This document shows positions 1-8,700 of a stretch of DNA of 64,000 bases, in pieces. The position numbers and the translations under genes were made by a program. A model generated the notes under the pieces. It searched no databases and was not told where the DNA came from. It saw only the letters and a program-made list of their open reading frames with translations. The first letter of the stretch is position 1. Each line of letters begins with the position of its first letter. This stretch comes from Paenibacillus lutrae (GTDB lineage Bacteria > Bacillota > Bacilli > Paenibacillales > NBRC-103111): positions 62,001 to 126,000 of the forward strand of contig NZ_RHLK01000013.1 in NCBI RefSeq assembly GCF_009757775.1, in the 5' to 3' direction.

Positions 1-236
1 CCAAGCAGAGCTTCAAAAGCAGATCAGATCGTCTTAGGGATCTCGAAGGTGCTTTTCAAATAAGAGAGGAAGGCAGAGAATGGATGCGGGAATATTCTCA
101 GACATTCAGCCGCACCACCTTGCGTGTGCTCATTCTCGATGATGTCTACACGACGGGGAGTACCCTTAATCAATGTGCGAAGACACTGACAAAGGAATTT
201 CCCTTAGAGGTATACGGGTTGATGTGGGCCCGATAA
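1..236 (+). CDS. comFC: ComF-family phosphoribosyltransferase-like protein, C-terminal part
   Basis: Only the last 77 codons lie in the window; the frame begins at base 3 and stops with TAA at 234-236. The C-terminal half of a PRTase fold is visible, including the PRPP-binding loop DDVYTTGST and the upstream RLRDLEGAF segment typical of ComFC. ComFC supports natural transformation in Bacillus; its enzymatic role is not settled. The next genes (yvyF, flgM, flgN) occupy the same places as in Bacillus, which supports the assignment. The 5' end is missing because of the window edge, not because of damage to the gene. Confidence 0.9.
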   Translation, partial: KQSFKSRSDRLRDLEGAFQIREEGREWMREYSQTFSRTTLRVLILDDVYTTGSTLNQCAKTLTKEFPLEVYGLMWAR

Positions 237-507
237 TTTTTTGCTTAAAGCCGGCCGCAGTTGATTACCGGTAAGGATTTTGGTGTAATTTATTCTTTAG
301 GCAGCTTTTTAGCATAAGGATTCTGATTGGTTAATTAAATAAGGTGGAACTCCATATGTTTCTTTTATTATATGGGTGGACCGGCTGTACGCTTTATCCT
401 ATAAAAGGTGAATAGTAGAAAAATTCCACATACTTCCGGGCAGCACTTCTCAAGGTCAGATGGATACGTTACACTAGGTACATACCCTATTGACAAAGGT
501 GATTACA

Positions 508-924
508 ATGAGTATGAACGTACAGAACTGTCCGAGATGCGGTAAGTTATTTGTAAAGAGCTTCGCAGAGTCCTGCCCGGCGTGTGTAAAAGAAACAGAG
601 GCACAATACACGGCGTGTGTAGAATATCTCCGCAACAATCGCAAATCGGACCTTCAGGAACTCCATGAGGGAACCGAAGTCCCAATGCGGCAAATCATCC
701 GGTTTATCCGGGAAGGCAGAATTTCCATTGCGGATTCCCCTAATGTCACATATCCATGTGAAGTTTGCGGTTCGCCGATTCGGGAACACACGATGTGCGA
801 CTCCTGCCGTCAGAGATTAGTCAAGGACGTTAACCAGGTTTTGGAAGAAGGCAAAAGCAGCGCTGCTGCTGAAAAGGAGTCTCTTCATTACCGGATTACA
901 GACCGTTTGAAAGAGCGTCATTAA
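508..924 (+). CDS. yvyF: YvyF-type flagellar operon protein (TIGR03826 family)
   Basis: A 138-residue cytoplasmic protein with an N-terminal zinc-ribbon-like CPRCGKLF...CPAC pair and a second CEVCG...CDSC pair near residues 85-100, separated by a helical segment. This architecture, and its place between comFC and flgM, match the small YvyF proteins whose function is unknown. I chose ATG 508 because AAAGGTG (495-501) lies 6 nt upstream; an in-frame TTG at 490 has no ribosome site. The coding region is followed by the flgM promoter/hairpin. YvyF has been suggested as a flagellar regulator, but the sequence does not show a mechanism. Confidence 0.85.
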   Translation: MSMNVQNCPRCGKLFVKSFAESCPACVKETEAQYTACVEYLRNNRKSDLQELHEGTEVPMRQIIRFIREGRISIADSPNVTYPCEVCGSPIREHTMCDSCRQRLVKDVNQVLEEGKSSAAAEKESLHYRITDRLKERH

Positions 925-943
925 CAGAAACCCGTTTTTTAAC

Positions 944-971
944 TAAAAAGATCATACTCTCCTGCCGATAA
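944..971 (+). promoter_or_regulatory. Sigma-D-type promoter for flgM
   Basis: TAAA (944-947), 16 nt spacer, GCCGATAA (964-971). This matches the sigma-28 consensus TAAA-N15-GCCGATAA at every fixed base, with one extra spacer base. It lies about 95 nt before the flgM start. Its -10 element forms the left arm of the hairpin at 965-990. Confidence 0.75.
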
Positions 972-997
972 TAGTAATAACGATTATCGGTTTTTTT
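965..997 (+). terminator. Intrinsic terminator after yvyF, overlapping the flgM promoter
   Basis: The 8-bp stem CCGATAAT (965-972) / ATTATCGG (983-990) has a 10-nt loop and is followed directly by seven T residues. It would end the comF-yvyF transcript. The left arm is also the -10 box of the sigma-D promoter, so a flgM transcript starting near 979 would contain only part of the hairpin and would escape termination. Confidence 0.7.
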
Positions 998-1064
998 GTA
1001 AGAACCGGCCGTTTTCCGGTCATTGCTACATAGAATCCTCCAAATGATATGAAGAGGTGATGAG

Positions 1065-1328
1065 ATGAAAATCAACGAGAGCCACCGGATTGGGAACGTC
1101 AATCCGTATGCCAAACATAAAGATCAAATGCAGGTATCAGCAGCCGATAAAAGAAACCGCCCGAAGGACGAGGTTCAAATTTCAACGGAAGCCAAGCAAC
1201 TTCTCGGAGCCGCAGGAGATGAAGTCCGGGCCCGCAAAGTAGAAGAACTGAAACAGCAGGTAAGATCAGGTACGTATCATGTTGAAGCCGGTAAAATCGC
1301 AGAGAAGCTCCTCCCTTATCTTAAATAA
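1065..1328 (+). CDS. flgM: Anti-sigma-D factor FlgM
   Basis: An 87-residue protein with the FlgM pattern: a disordered N-terminus beginning MKINESHRIGNVNPY, then a C-terminal helical region (VQISTEAKQLL ... KVEELKQQVRSGTYHVEAGKIAEKLL) that binds sigma-28. FlgM holds sigma-D inactive until the hook is complete and FlgM is exported. AGAGGTGATGAG supplies the ribosome site before ATG 1065. It is the first gene of the flgM-flgN-flgK-flgL run and carries its own sigma-D promoter, which gives negative feedback on that sigma factor. Confidence 0.93.
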   Translation: MKINESHRIGNVNPYAKHKDQMQVSAADKRNRPKDEVQISTEAKQLLGAAGDEVRARKVEELKQQVRSGTYHVEAGKIAEKLLPYLK

Positions 1329-1352
1329 GACTGACAGAAATAGGTGACTATC

Positions 1353-1853
1353 ATGCCTGTAACGGCAATTGCGTCTGTACTGGACCGGATGATCGAATGC
1401 CACCAGCAGCTCCAAGTAATCGGTGTTCGCAAGAGAGAAGCAATTCTACAGAATTCTATTCAAGAGCTCTCAGCTCTTGTTCACAAGGAATCAAAGTGTA
1501 TTCGTGAAATACAGGAACTCGACCAGCAGCGGATTCTCAAGATTAACGAATACCTCGTTTCAAGATGTTATAAAATGAATCCCAACATTACCGTAAGTGA
1601 GCTCGTTAAGCTTGTTTTTAAAGCGGAGGAGAAGCAGCTTCTTATGGATCGCCAAGAGAAGCTGCTGCACGAGCTGCTGCAGCTCAAAGAGCTTAACGAA
1701 ACGAACCGCCAGCTGGTTGAACAGTCCCTTGGATATATAGATCTTTCCCTTGATCTATTGACGGCTACGCCTGAGCAGGACGCTGTGTACGCACATCCGG
1801 CTCAGCAAGGACAATCCAAGCGCAAGAACGCCTATTTTGATACAAGAGCGTAA
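1353..1853 (+). CDS. flgN: FlgN-family export chaperone
   Basis: A 166-residue, almost fully helical protein with heptad-like glutamine/leucine/lysine-rich helices, the size and composition of FlgN. FlgN binds the hook-junction proteins FlgK and FlgL in the cytoplasm and delivers them to the flagellar type III export gate; both clients are encoded directly downstream. ATG 1353 is preferred to GTG 1344 because TAGGTGA (1341-1347) then has normal spacing. The tail is polar and probably flexible. Recognition rests on size, coiled-coil character and order more than on sharp motifs. Confidence 0.85.
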   Translation: MPVTAIASVLDRMIECHQQLQVIGVRKREAILQNSIQELSALVHKESKCIREIQELDQQRILKINEYLVSRCYKMNPNITVSELVKLVFKAEEKQLLMDRQEKLLHELLQLKELNETNRQLVEQSLGYIDLSLDLLTATPEQDAVYAHPAQQGQSKRKNAYFDTRA

Positions 1854-1906
1854 CCCTATCAACATACTTGCCGTTAGCAGCGGCGAACAGCGAAGGAAGT
1901 GAGTAC

Positions 1907-3472
1907 ATGCGTTCAACATTCCACGGTCTGGAGCTTGGCAAACGCGGCGTTATTGCTCAGCAAGTTGCCCTCAATACTACCGGACATAACATATCCAATG
2001 TAAATACACCGGGTTATTCCCGTCAGGTGGCACATATGGTTGCATCGCGTCCCTTGGAATATCCTTCTGTCACCAACACAACTGCAGCGGGCCAATTGGG
2101 TATGGGTGTAGAGGTCAATGCGATACAGCGTATTCGTGACATTTATTTTGATATCGAGTTCCGGAACCAGAATTCGGCTATGAACGAATCTAAAGTGATC
2201 AATGAATCTCTGAGCAATATTGAGGGAATCGTTAATGAGCCTTCTGACAATGGACTGGCCAAGAACGTAACGGAGTTCTGGAAAGCTTGGCAGGTGCTGA
2301 GCAAGAATCCTAGCAGCGAGGATCTCGCTGCCCGTTCTGCAGTTGTTCAGCAGGCTCTGGCCATGACGGATTCTTTTAACCATATGGCATCACAGCTCGA
2401 CACGATGAGCAATAATATTACGGCGAGAATCGATGTCAAGGTATCGGAAGCGAACAGCTATGTAACGGAAATTTCTGAATTAACGAAGCAGATCAAGCAT
2501 ATTGAATCCGGTGGTGATGATGCGAATGATCTCCGTGATAAGCGGGATTACCTGGTCGATCAATTATCACAGCTAGGTAATGTAAAGGTGACAGAGACCT
2601 CCCAAACTTACCAGGTTACCTTTGGGACTACCTTGGTTATCGACAACATGACCTCGAATCCGGTTACTCAAGCTGCCGTAGCAGGCGTGACAAGCGGACA
2701 AATTTTCGGTTACGTGCAGTCCCGCGATACTTTTGTTGCTGAATATACCAAACAATTGGATTTGATGGCTAATACACTTGCGACGGGTAAAATCGAAGTT
2801 ACTTTGCCGGCAGGTACCATACTGCCTAAAGGAATGACGGTTCCTGCCGGAGCGCAGATAGATCCTACAAACCCCCGTAAACTGGCGGCTGAAGCTAAAA
2901 TAACCGTTGATGGATTAAACGGCTTGCATAAGCTGGGTTATACATTGGAGGAACCGGCAGCGAATGGAAGGGACTTCTTCGTTACTTCAGACGGCTCCAG
3001 TCCTTTCACGGCGGCTAATATCCGTGTGAACCCGGCTATCGCCCAAGATTTGAAGCTGTTAGCGGCTTCTCTAAGAGTACAGACCGTGAACAATCCTCCT
3101 GCGCCATCCATGGATAAAGTTATTCAGAGTAATGGCGACATGGCTCTTATTATTGGAGGCTTGTCTGAGAAAGCATTCAATTTTGGCGCGGATGCCTTAA
3201 CCGCTTCGGCAAGTTATGGCGGGTACTATGAAGCGGTTATGAGCCAGCTTGGGATTCAAACCGATCATTCCAAGAAAATGACAGAGAATGGTGAACTGCT
3301 TACCAATCATGCGGATAGCCTGCGTCAATCTATAAGTGGTGTCTCACCGGATGAAGAGACGGCTAATTTAATTAAATTTCAGCATGCTTATACGGCCTCA
3401 GCCCGTGTAATCACGGTCATGGATGAACTATTAGAAAAACTCATTAACGGCACCGGCGTAGTCGGTAGATAG
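1907..3472 (+). CDS. flgK: Hook-associated protein 1 FlgK
   Basis: A 521-residue hook-filament junction protein. The N-terminus MRSTFHGLELGKRGVIAQQ and the following TTGHNISNVNTPGYSRQ are the diagnostic flagellar rod/hook N-terminal domain. The C-terminus ending DEETANLIKFQHAYTASARVI is the matching C-terminal helix; the two form the D0 coiled coil. The variable centre (about 250-430) is the exposed domain. ATG 1907 is chosen because GAAGGAAGTGAG precedes it and because it aligns with the family; the reading frame extends 13 codons further upstream without a credible start. It is exported through the flagellar channel with FlgN. Confidence 0.96.
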   Translation: MRSTFHGLELGKRGVIAQQVALNTTGHNISNVNTPGYSRQVAHMVASRPLEYPSVTNTTAAGQLGMGVEVNAIQRIRDIYFDIEFRNQNSAMNESKVINESLSNIEGIVNEPSDNGLAKNVTEFWKAWQVLSKNPSSEDLAARSAVVQQALAMTDSFNHMASQLDTMSNNITARIDVKVSEANSYVTEISELTKQIKHIESGGDDANDLRDKRDYLVDQLSQLGNVKVTETSQTYQVTFGTTLVIDNMTSNPVTQAAVAGVTSGQIFGYVQSRDTFVAEYTKQLDLMANTLATGKIEVTLPAGTILPKGMTVPAGAQIDPTNPRKLAAEAKITVDGLNGLHKLGYTLEEPAANGRDFFVTSDGSSPFTAANIRVNPAIAQDLKLLAASLRVQTVNNPPAPSMDKVIQSNGDMALIIGGLSEKAFNFGADALTASASYGGYYEAVMSQLGIQTDHSKKMTENGELLTNHADSLRQSISGVSPDEETANLIKFQHAYTASARVITVMDELLEKLINGTGVVGR

Positions 3473-3486
3473 GGGGTAAGTAAAAG

Positions 3487-4398
3487 ATGAGAATCACCCA
3501 GGGCATGATGAGCTCTTCGATGATGAGAGGCCTTCAGGCGAACTATAGCCGGATGAACAAGTATCAGGAACAGGCCCTTACAGAGCGGAGAATTAATAGA
3601 CCTTCTGACGATGCCGTTGGTATAGCAAGTGCACTGCGTTATCGGGGTGAGCTAGGTATGACGGAACAGTTTGAGCAGAATGTCGAAGATGCTGATTCCT
3701 GGATGAAATTTAGTGATACGATGATGAGTGAGGCAGTAAAAATTCTCCATACGGTCTCTGAGAAAGCTGTACAGGGTACAACCGAGTCTATTAATCCAGA
3801 GGCCAGGAAGATTTTGGGCAAGGAAATTGATGAGTTATACAAACAATTAGTGGCAATTGGTAACTCCCAGTTTAAAGGAAAGTACATTTTTAACGGACAA
3901 ATGACCGATCAGAAACCATTTTCCGATGATCCGGCCAATACTCCTTTTACGCTAGATGATGGTAAGATGCGGTACCAAATTGGAGCGGGCATTTATGCCG
4001 ATGTAAATTCACTCGGTAAAGATGTTTTTGGTACTTATCAGGATCCTGCAGACCCAACAAAGACCACTAATGTTTTCAAAGCGCTGGATAATCTTAAAAA
4101 TGCACTAAACAGTGATACCACTGCAGGTATTGAAAAAGGTATCACCGAAATACAAACGAACATGGATCGCATAATCTATGCCCAAGCGGATGTAGGAGCA
4201 AGGCAGAATCGTTTATCATTTACGGCCAGCCGATTAGAGGATCTAAATCTGAATTATGTTGATTTGCAATCCAAGGTTGAGGATATTAATGTTCCAACAA
4301 CCATCACAGAACTCAAAACAGCTGAAGGTATCTACCAGCTTTCTCTGGATACAATGGCAAGAATCATTCGTCCAAGCCTCATGGATTTTCTTAGATAG
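3487..4398 (+). CDS. flgL: Hook-associated protein 3 FlgL
   Basis: A 303-residue junction protein with the flagellin-like N-terminal helix MRITQGMMSSSMMRGLQANYSRM, followed by INRPSDDAVGIASALRYRGEL, and a C-terminal helix around QSKVEDINVPTTITELKTAEGIYQLSLDTMARI. FlgL joins FlgK to the flagellin filament. It begins 14 nt after flgK behind a GGGGGTAAG ribosome site, so the two are translated from one message. Length and domain layout are normal for the family. Confidence 0.95.
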   Translation: MRITQGMMSSSMMRGLQANYSRMNKYQEQALTERRINRPSDDAVGIASALRYRGELGMTEQFEQNVEDADSWMKFSDTMMSEAVKILHTVSEKAVQGTTESINPEARKILGKEIDELYKQLVAIGNSQFKGKYIFNGQMTDQKPFSDDPANTPFTLDDGKMRYQIGAGIYADVNSLGKDVFGTYQDPADPTKTTNVFKALDNLKNALNSDTTAGIEKGITEIQTNMDRIIYAQADVGARQNRLSFTASRLEDLNLNYVDLQSKVEDINVPTTITELKTAEGIYQLSLDTMARIIRPSLMDFLR

Positions 4399-4407
4399 GG
4401 GGGCGCT

Positions 4408-4980
4408 ATGGAGCTTCCTCGCATTCAAATTAACCAGCAATATACCAAAATTGGATTATCTAAGAGTCGTAGCGAATTATCTATCGAGCAGCCTAGGGCA
4501 GAGTTAAACCTCCATCAGGAAAACCCTCAAGTAAATATAAGTACGGGAAAATCTAGCCTTGAGATTGACTCCACTAAGGCTTGGTCTGCTTTGGGCAGCT
4601 CTAAGTTGATTGAAATGAGAGACCGTATAGCTCAGAGCTCGGTTGACGTATCCATGAACTATATCGCAGAGATTGCCCAAAATGGCGATCGCATGATGGA
4701 CATTACCAATAAGTCCAGTGCATTTGTTGATATTGCCCGTCAGAACGCTTTTAAAGACCGACACATAGAGCTTACGGGAGAACCCTCTTATGACAATGTA
4801 GATGTGCTGTACACACCTGGTACTATTAGCACGGAGGTTAGTAAAGGATTAGTAACATTCGATCCGGAATACCATAAGCCTGTTGTTCAATATGATGCAG
4901 GTAAATTAGAAGCTTATATTATTCAAAAGAACGCCATTACTTTCTCTGTAGTTGGCGGGAAATTTAATGCATCCATTTAG
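4408..4980 (+). CDS. DUF6470 / YviE-like flagellar cluster protein
   Basis: A 190-residue protein with no signal peptide or membrane segment. The N-terminus has alternating short strands in which PRIQINQQYTKIGL, RAELNLHQENPQVNIST and KSSLEIDSTKAWSALG recur, the look of YviE-type proteins found between flgL and fliW in Bacillus. Its function is unknown. It starts 9 nt after flgL with a G-rich ribosome site, so it is in the flgK-flgL operon. The conserved position suggests a role in late flagellar assembly or its control, but this is inference from location only. Confidence 0.8.
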   Translation: MELPRIQINQQYTKIGLSKSRSELSIEQPRAELNLHQENPQVNISTGKSSLEIDSTKAWSALGSSKLIEMRDRIAQSSVDVSMNYIAEIAQNGDRMMDITNKSSAFVDIARQNAFKDRHIELTGEPSYDNVDVLYTPGTISTEVSKGLVTFDPEYHKPVVQYDAGKLEAYIIQKNAITFSVVGGKFNASI

Positions 4981-5038
4981 TCCTTATGAGACAATAGCTA
5001 TAATTTATAGCTATTCTTTTTTTATTGGAGGTTAATAT

Positions 5039-5470
5039 ATGATTATACGGTCAACAAGATTTGGCGATATTACTTTGTCGGAAGATCAACTTATCACGTT
5101 TGAGTCGGGCATATTCGGTTTTGAAAATCACCATAAGTATGTACTGCTGCAACTTGATGAGAAAGATTCTACTTTTCAGGCACTTCAATCCGTTGATGAC
5201 GAAGATTTGGCATTTGTAATCACAGAACCCTTTTTATTTAAGCAGGACTATGAATTTGAACTGCCTACAGCTATAAAAAATCAACTTGGTATTGAACGGG
5301 AAGAAGACGCCCAGATATTTTCCATTATAACTATACGATCGCAAAATGATATTACCATTAACTTAAAAGCCCCTATTATTCTTAATAAAGCTCTGAACAA
5401 AGCAGTACAGATTGTTCTAGAAAGTGTGGTTTATTCTATCCGTCATCCTCTTACCAAAGGAGGCGCTTAA
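5039..5470 (+). CDS. fliW: Flagellar assembly factor FliW
   Basis: A 143-residue beta-barrel protein with the family motifs [22 protein letters not shown] near the start and [20 protein letters not shown] near the end. FliW binds the translation regulator CsrA when free and binds flagellin when flagellin accumulates in the cytoplasm; the switch links hag translation to export. It has a strong GGAGG site before ATG 5039, and its stop codon lies 1 nt before the csrA start. That spacing predicts translational coupling and balanced production of the two partners. Confidence 0.95.
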   Translation: MIIRSTRFGDITLSEDQLITFESGIFGFENHHKYVLLQLDEKDSTFQALQSVDDEDLAFVITEPFLFKQDYEFELPTAIKNQLGIEREEDAQIFSIITIRSQNDITINLKAPIILNKALNKAVQIVLESVVYSIRHPLTKGGA

Positions 5471-5471
5471 C

Positions 5472-5723
5472 ATGCTGATTCTGTCCCGACTCAAAGGCGA
5501 AAAGATTATGATCGGGCAAGATATAGTCCTGACTATATTGGATGTGGCAGGCGATCAAGTGAGAATTGGTATAGATGCACCCAAAGATATCTCGATCTAT
5601 CGCGAGGAAATATATAAAGCCATTCAAGCTGAAAACAAAGCAGCTGTTCGTTTGGATGGAGATGCTAAGTCACTGTTACAAAAGATTCTATCTAGCCAAG
5701 ACGATCTAGGTCCAAACAACTAA
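5472..5723 (+). CDS. csrA: Translational regulator CsrA
   Basis: An 83-residue homodimeric RNA-binding protein. [18 protein letters not shown] and [19 protein letters not shown] are the CsrA core strands that contact GGA motifs; the C-terminal tail is longer than in E. coli, as in Bacillus, where it is involved in FliW binding. CsrA represses hag by covering the flagellin ribosome site. The family start MLILSR fixes ATG 5472; the open frame begins 48 nt earlier inside fliW. AAAGGAGG before the start lies in the end of fliW. Confidence 0.96.
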   Translation: MLILSRLKGEKIMIGQDIVLTILDVAGDQVRIGIDAPKDISIYREEIYKAIQAENKAAVRLDGDAKSLLQKILSSQDDLGPNN

Positions 5724-5753
5724 TAATAATTTTTCGAAACTTTCAAAAACCTC

Positions 5754-5780
5754 TAAACTTATCTCAAGATAATCCGATAT
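5754..5780 (+). promoter_or_regulatory. Sigma-D promoter for hag
   Basis: TAAA (5754-5757), exactly 15 nt, then TCCGATAT (5773-5780). It differs from the B. subtilis sigma-D consensus TAAA-N15-GCCGATAT at only one -10 base. It predicts a start near 5788 and a hag leader of about 100 nt, enough for the two CsrA-type sites. Confidence 0.85.
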
Positions 5781-5847
5781 ATATATCATGGGAGAAAAGA
5801 GGGCATCTGGCGGCCGACAGAGCTTTCTCGATCCACTAATAGGTGAA

Positions 5848-5882
5848 CGCAAGGATGCGATCACGACCTAATTCAGGGAGGA
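5848..5882 (+). promoter_or_regulatory. CsrA-binding sites in the hag leader
   Basis: Site 1 is a small hairpin, CGC-AAGGAT-GCG (5848-5859), that presents GGA in its loop, the classic CsrA target. Site 2, CAGGGAGG (5874-5881), is the flagellin Shine-Dalgarno sequence itself. The arrangement of an upstream site plus a site over the ribosome site equals the known B. subtilis hag leader. The role here is inferred from the motifs and from the fliW-csrA genes just upstream. Confidence 0.65.
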
Positions 5883-5890
5883 ATTTTATT

Positions 5891-6730
5891 ATGCGTATTA
5901 ATCACAATATCTCTTCTTACAATGCACAACGTCAACTGTCGACTAACAACAATGCACAAAGCAAATCTCTGGAGAAACTATCTTCCGGCTATCGCATCAA
6001 CCGTGCTGCTGATGATGCTGCAGGTCTTGCAATCTCTGAGAAAATGCGTAATCAAATCCGTGGTCTGGAGCAAGCGTCAAAGAACTCTCTTGATGGTATT
6101 TCCTTGATCCAAACAGCAGAGGGTGCATTGAACGAAACTCATGCTATGCTGCAACGTATGGGCGAACTGTTCACACAAGCTGCGAACGAAGTATTAACTA
6201 CATCCGACACTGCAAAGATTAAAACAGAAGTAACTGCTCTTAGCGATCAAATTGATGCTATTGCAAACCAAACACAATTCAACACTAAAAAATTGCTTAA
6301 TGGAGATACTACATCTCTGAAGTTCCAAGTCGGAGCTAACGAGAACGAAACTATCAGTCTGAGCTTGGTAAGCATGAAGGCTGCAGCCCTCGGCGTAGAC
6401 GCTGGTACTTTGGTTGACCTTGGAGACTCTACTGCTGCTACTATGAATAAAGATGCATCTGACAATATGAAATTAGTACAGACAGCTATTGACACTGTAT
6501 CCACAACTCGTTCGAACCTGGGTGCTGTTCAAAACCGTCTGGAACACACAATCAACAACCTGGGCACAACTGCTGAAAACCTGCAAGCTGCTGAGTCCCG
6601 TATCCGTGATGTAGACATGGCGAAAGAAATGAGCGAATTCACGAAGAATGGAATTCTGCAACAAGCGGCAACTGCTATGCTTGCTCAAGCTAACCAACAG
6701 CCACAAGGTGTTCTTCAACTGCTTCGTTAA
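5891..6730 (+). CDS. hag: Flagellin
   Basis: A 279-residue short flagellin made almost only of the conserved D0/D1 domains. The N-terminal MRINHNISSYNAQRQLS and SSGYRINRAADDAAGLAISEK, and the C-terminal ESRIRDVDMAKEMSEFTK ... LAQANQQPQGVLQLLR, are unmistakable. The variable surface region (about 140-200) is very small. ATG 5891 follows GGGAGGAATTTTATT; the frame extends upstream through the leader but that part is not coding. The gene has its own sigma-D promoter and terminator. Downstream FliB and a glycosyltransferase suggest that the filament protein is modified. Confidence 0.97.
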   Translation: MRINHNISSYNAQRQLSTNNNAQSKSLEKLSSGYRINRAADDAAGLAISEKMRNQIRGLEQASKNSLDGISLIQTAEGALNETHAMLQRMGELFTQAANEVLTTSDTAKIKTEVTALSDQIDAIANQTQFNTKKLLNGDTTSLKFQVGANENETISLSLVSMKAAALGVDAGTLVDLGDSTAATMNKDASDNMKLVQTAIDTVSTTRSNLGAVQNRLEHTINNLGTTAENLQAAESRIRDVDMAKEMSEFTKNGILQQAATAMLAQANQQPQGVLQLLR

Positions 6731-6743
6731 GATCAGCATAGAG

Positions 6744-6771
6744 CCGGCCGGGTTTCCGGTCGGTTTTTTTT
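6744..6771 (+). terminator. Terminator after hag
   Basis: Stem CCGGCCGG (6744-6751) / CCGGTCGG (6756-6763), with one G-T pair, a 4-nt loop and eight T residues. It isolates the abundant flagellin message from flaG-fliD. Confidence 0.9.
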
Positions 6772-6796
6772 AATACTTAGGTTAGGAGAGTATTAA

Positions 6797-7138
6797 ATGA
6801 AAGTAAATCAAGGACCTGCGCCTGCTTCCCTGACACCGCTGTTAAACATTATTTCTTCTTCATCTATCCCGGGCACAATAGAAACCGATTTATCTATAAT
6901 TACTAGTAAAGAAGAGCCCTATACTCTACCTCAACTTGTTGAAAAGTTGAATACAGCCCTTTTTGAATCGGACACACATATTCAAGTGAAGATTCATGAT
7001 AAAACAAACACGATTATGGTAGTCGTTGTTAATGATGATACCGAAGAAGTTATTCGGGAAATTCCTTCAGAGAAAATCTTGGATTTAATGTACAACATGT
7101 GTGTAAATGTGGGTGTTTTCTTAGATAGAAAAATCTAA
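6797..7138 (+). CDS. flaG: FlaG-family flagellar protein
   Basis: A 113-residue protein. The C-terminal half, TLPQLVEKLNTALFESDTH ... VVNDDTEEVIREIPSEKILDLMYNM, is the FlaG/YvyC domain, recognised by the IREIPSEKIL core. FlaG proteins influence filament length, probably through capping or secretion, but the mechanism is not known. It lies between hag and fliD as in Bacillus, with TAGGAGAG before the start, and ends 13 nt before fliD. Confidence 0.92.
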   Translation: MKVNQGPAPASLTPLLNIISSSSIPGTIETDLSIITSKEEPYTLPQLVEKLNTALFESDTHIQVKIHDKTNTIMVVVVNDDTEEVIREIPSEKILDLMYNMCVNVGVFLDRKI

Positions 7139-7151
7139 AAGGAGGGATACA

Positions 7152-8657
7152 ATGGCAGGCATAAGTGGGCCAACGAGGTTGACAGGATTTAGTGGACAGT
7201 TGGATACGGATAGTTTAGTCAAGAAGTTAATGGATACCGAAAGGGTCCCATTAAATACCTTGCAAAAGAAGAAACAACTAACATTATGGCAGAGGGAAGA
7301 TTATCGTTCAATGAACACATCTCTACTGACTCTACGTAAAGCAATGAATGAGCTCAGATTTGAGAATAAGTTTGAAACTGTTAAATCGACATCATCAAAT
7401 ACAGCTGTACTGGACGTTGTATCCAGCGGTGCAAATCCTGGTGTAAGTAGTGTAAAAATAACCCAATTAGCTAACTCTGCTTCTGTAATAAGCGAGAAAG
7501 TAAATAAGTTACCAACAGAAAAATTAAACATCAATGGATCATTTACTATTGAAGGTGCTGATCCGGCTAAGTCTGTGGAAATAACAATTACTGCAGATTC
7601 CACTATTGATTCTGTTCTTAAGGATATTAATGGTGCATCAGCCAAAACGGGAGTAAAGGCTAATTTCGACAGGGCTAGTGGTGTTTTATATCTAAATTCC
7701 ATAACAACGGGCGCTGGATCAAAAGTTAAAGTTACAGATGCAAATGGTACATTTGCAAATATATTTGGGGCAAATACGACACTGACTTCAGAAGGTAAAG
7801 ATGCAGCATACAGTGTCAACGGCACGAATATTACTGCAACCTCAAACAGTGTAAATATTAATGGGGTTCAAGTAACACTTCGTAGTCTAGGAGAAGCCTC
7901 TATCGGAGCGGTAGTGGATCGTTCAGCTGCAGTTGACAAAATTAAGGATTTTGTGAAACAGTACAACGAATTGGTTGATAAATTTTCCGAAGCAACTACC
8001 GCTAAAAAAAATCGTGGATATCAACCGTTAACTACCGAGGAAAAAGAAAATATGACGGAATCTCAGATAACGTTGTGGGAGAAGAAGGCTAGGCAAGGAG
8101 ATCTTTATAACGATAGTTTACTTAAAGATACATTGTTTACTATGCGGTCTGCTCTAAACATGCCATTAGAGGGAATAACCAACCCCCCGGATCCAAAAAG
8201 CCAATTAAGAATGCTTTCGCAAATTGGGGTTAATGTAATGAATGATTTCCGTGAGAATGGTAAGCTTGAGATTGATGAAAAGAAGCTCGAAGAGGCTATT
8301 AATACTAGATTCGATGAAGTCAAACTGTTATTCACTAAGTCCTCAGATACACCTAGTGATACTCCTGAAAATATGAAAAAACGAAAAAGTGAATTGGGCT
8401 TTGCAGATCGTTTGTATGAAACGATTAGCGCACAGTTGACTAAATTCACTAAAAAGATTGGCTCAGGATCAATAGAAGCTTTAGATGAAAGTGTGCTTGG
8501 GAAGCAACTGAAGGATTATAATACAAGAGAAACAGATCTGGAGCGTAAACTAGTAGACATCGAAAATCGTTATTATAAGAAATTCACAGCCATGGAGAAA
8601 GCACTTCAGAAATTAAACAGTCAGGGATCTTGGATTTCATCGCAGCTAGGCGGTTAA
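7152..8657 (+). CDS. fliD: Filament cap protein FliD (hook-associated protein 2)
   Basis: A 501-residue protein with FliD_N at the start (RLTGFSGQLDTDSLVKKLM, then ERVPLNTLQKKKQLTLWQREDYRSMN) and FliD_C toward the end (a long coiled segment finishing FTAMEKALQKLNSQGSWISSQLGG). The cap pentamer folds exported flagellin at the filament tip. AAAGGAGGGATAC precedes ATG 7152. Residues about 100-320 form the variable exposed domains. It sits in a flaG-fliD-fliS-fliT operon, with fliS encoding the flagellin chaperone. Confidence 0.95.
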   Translation: MAGISGPTRLTGFSGQLDTDSLVKKLMDTERVPLNTLQKKKQLTLWQREDYRSMNTSLLTLRKAMNELRFENKFETVKSTSSNTAVLDVVSSGANPGVSSVKITQLANSASVISEKVNKLPTEKLNINGSFTIEGADPAKSVEITITADSTIDSVLKDINGASAKTGVKANFDRASGVLYLNSITTGAGSKVKVTDANGTFANIFGANTTLTSEGKDAAYSVNGTNITATSNSVNINGVQVTLRSLGEASIGAVVDRSAAVDKIKDFVKQYNELVDKFSEATTAKKNRGYQPLTTEEKENMTESQITLWEKKARQGDLYNDSLLKDTLFTMRSALNMPLEGITNPPDPKSQLRMLSQIGVNVMNDFRENGKLEIDEKKLEEAINTRFDEVKLLFTKSSDTPSDTPENMKKRKSELGFADRLYETISAQLTKFTKKIGSGSIEALDESVLGKQLKDYNTRETDLERKLVDIENRYYKKFTAMEKALQKLNSQGSWISSQLGG

Positions 8658-8700
8658 TAATTGTTTATACAAACTACAACTGATGAGAGAGGTTTAACAA

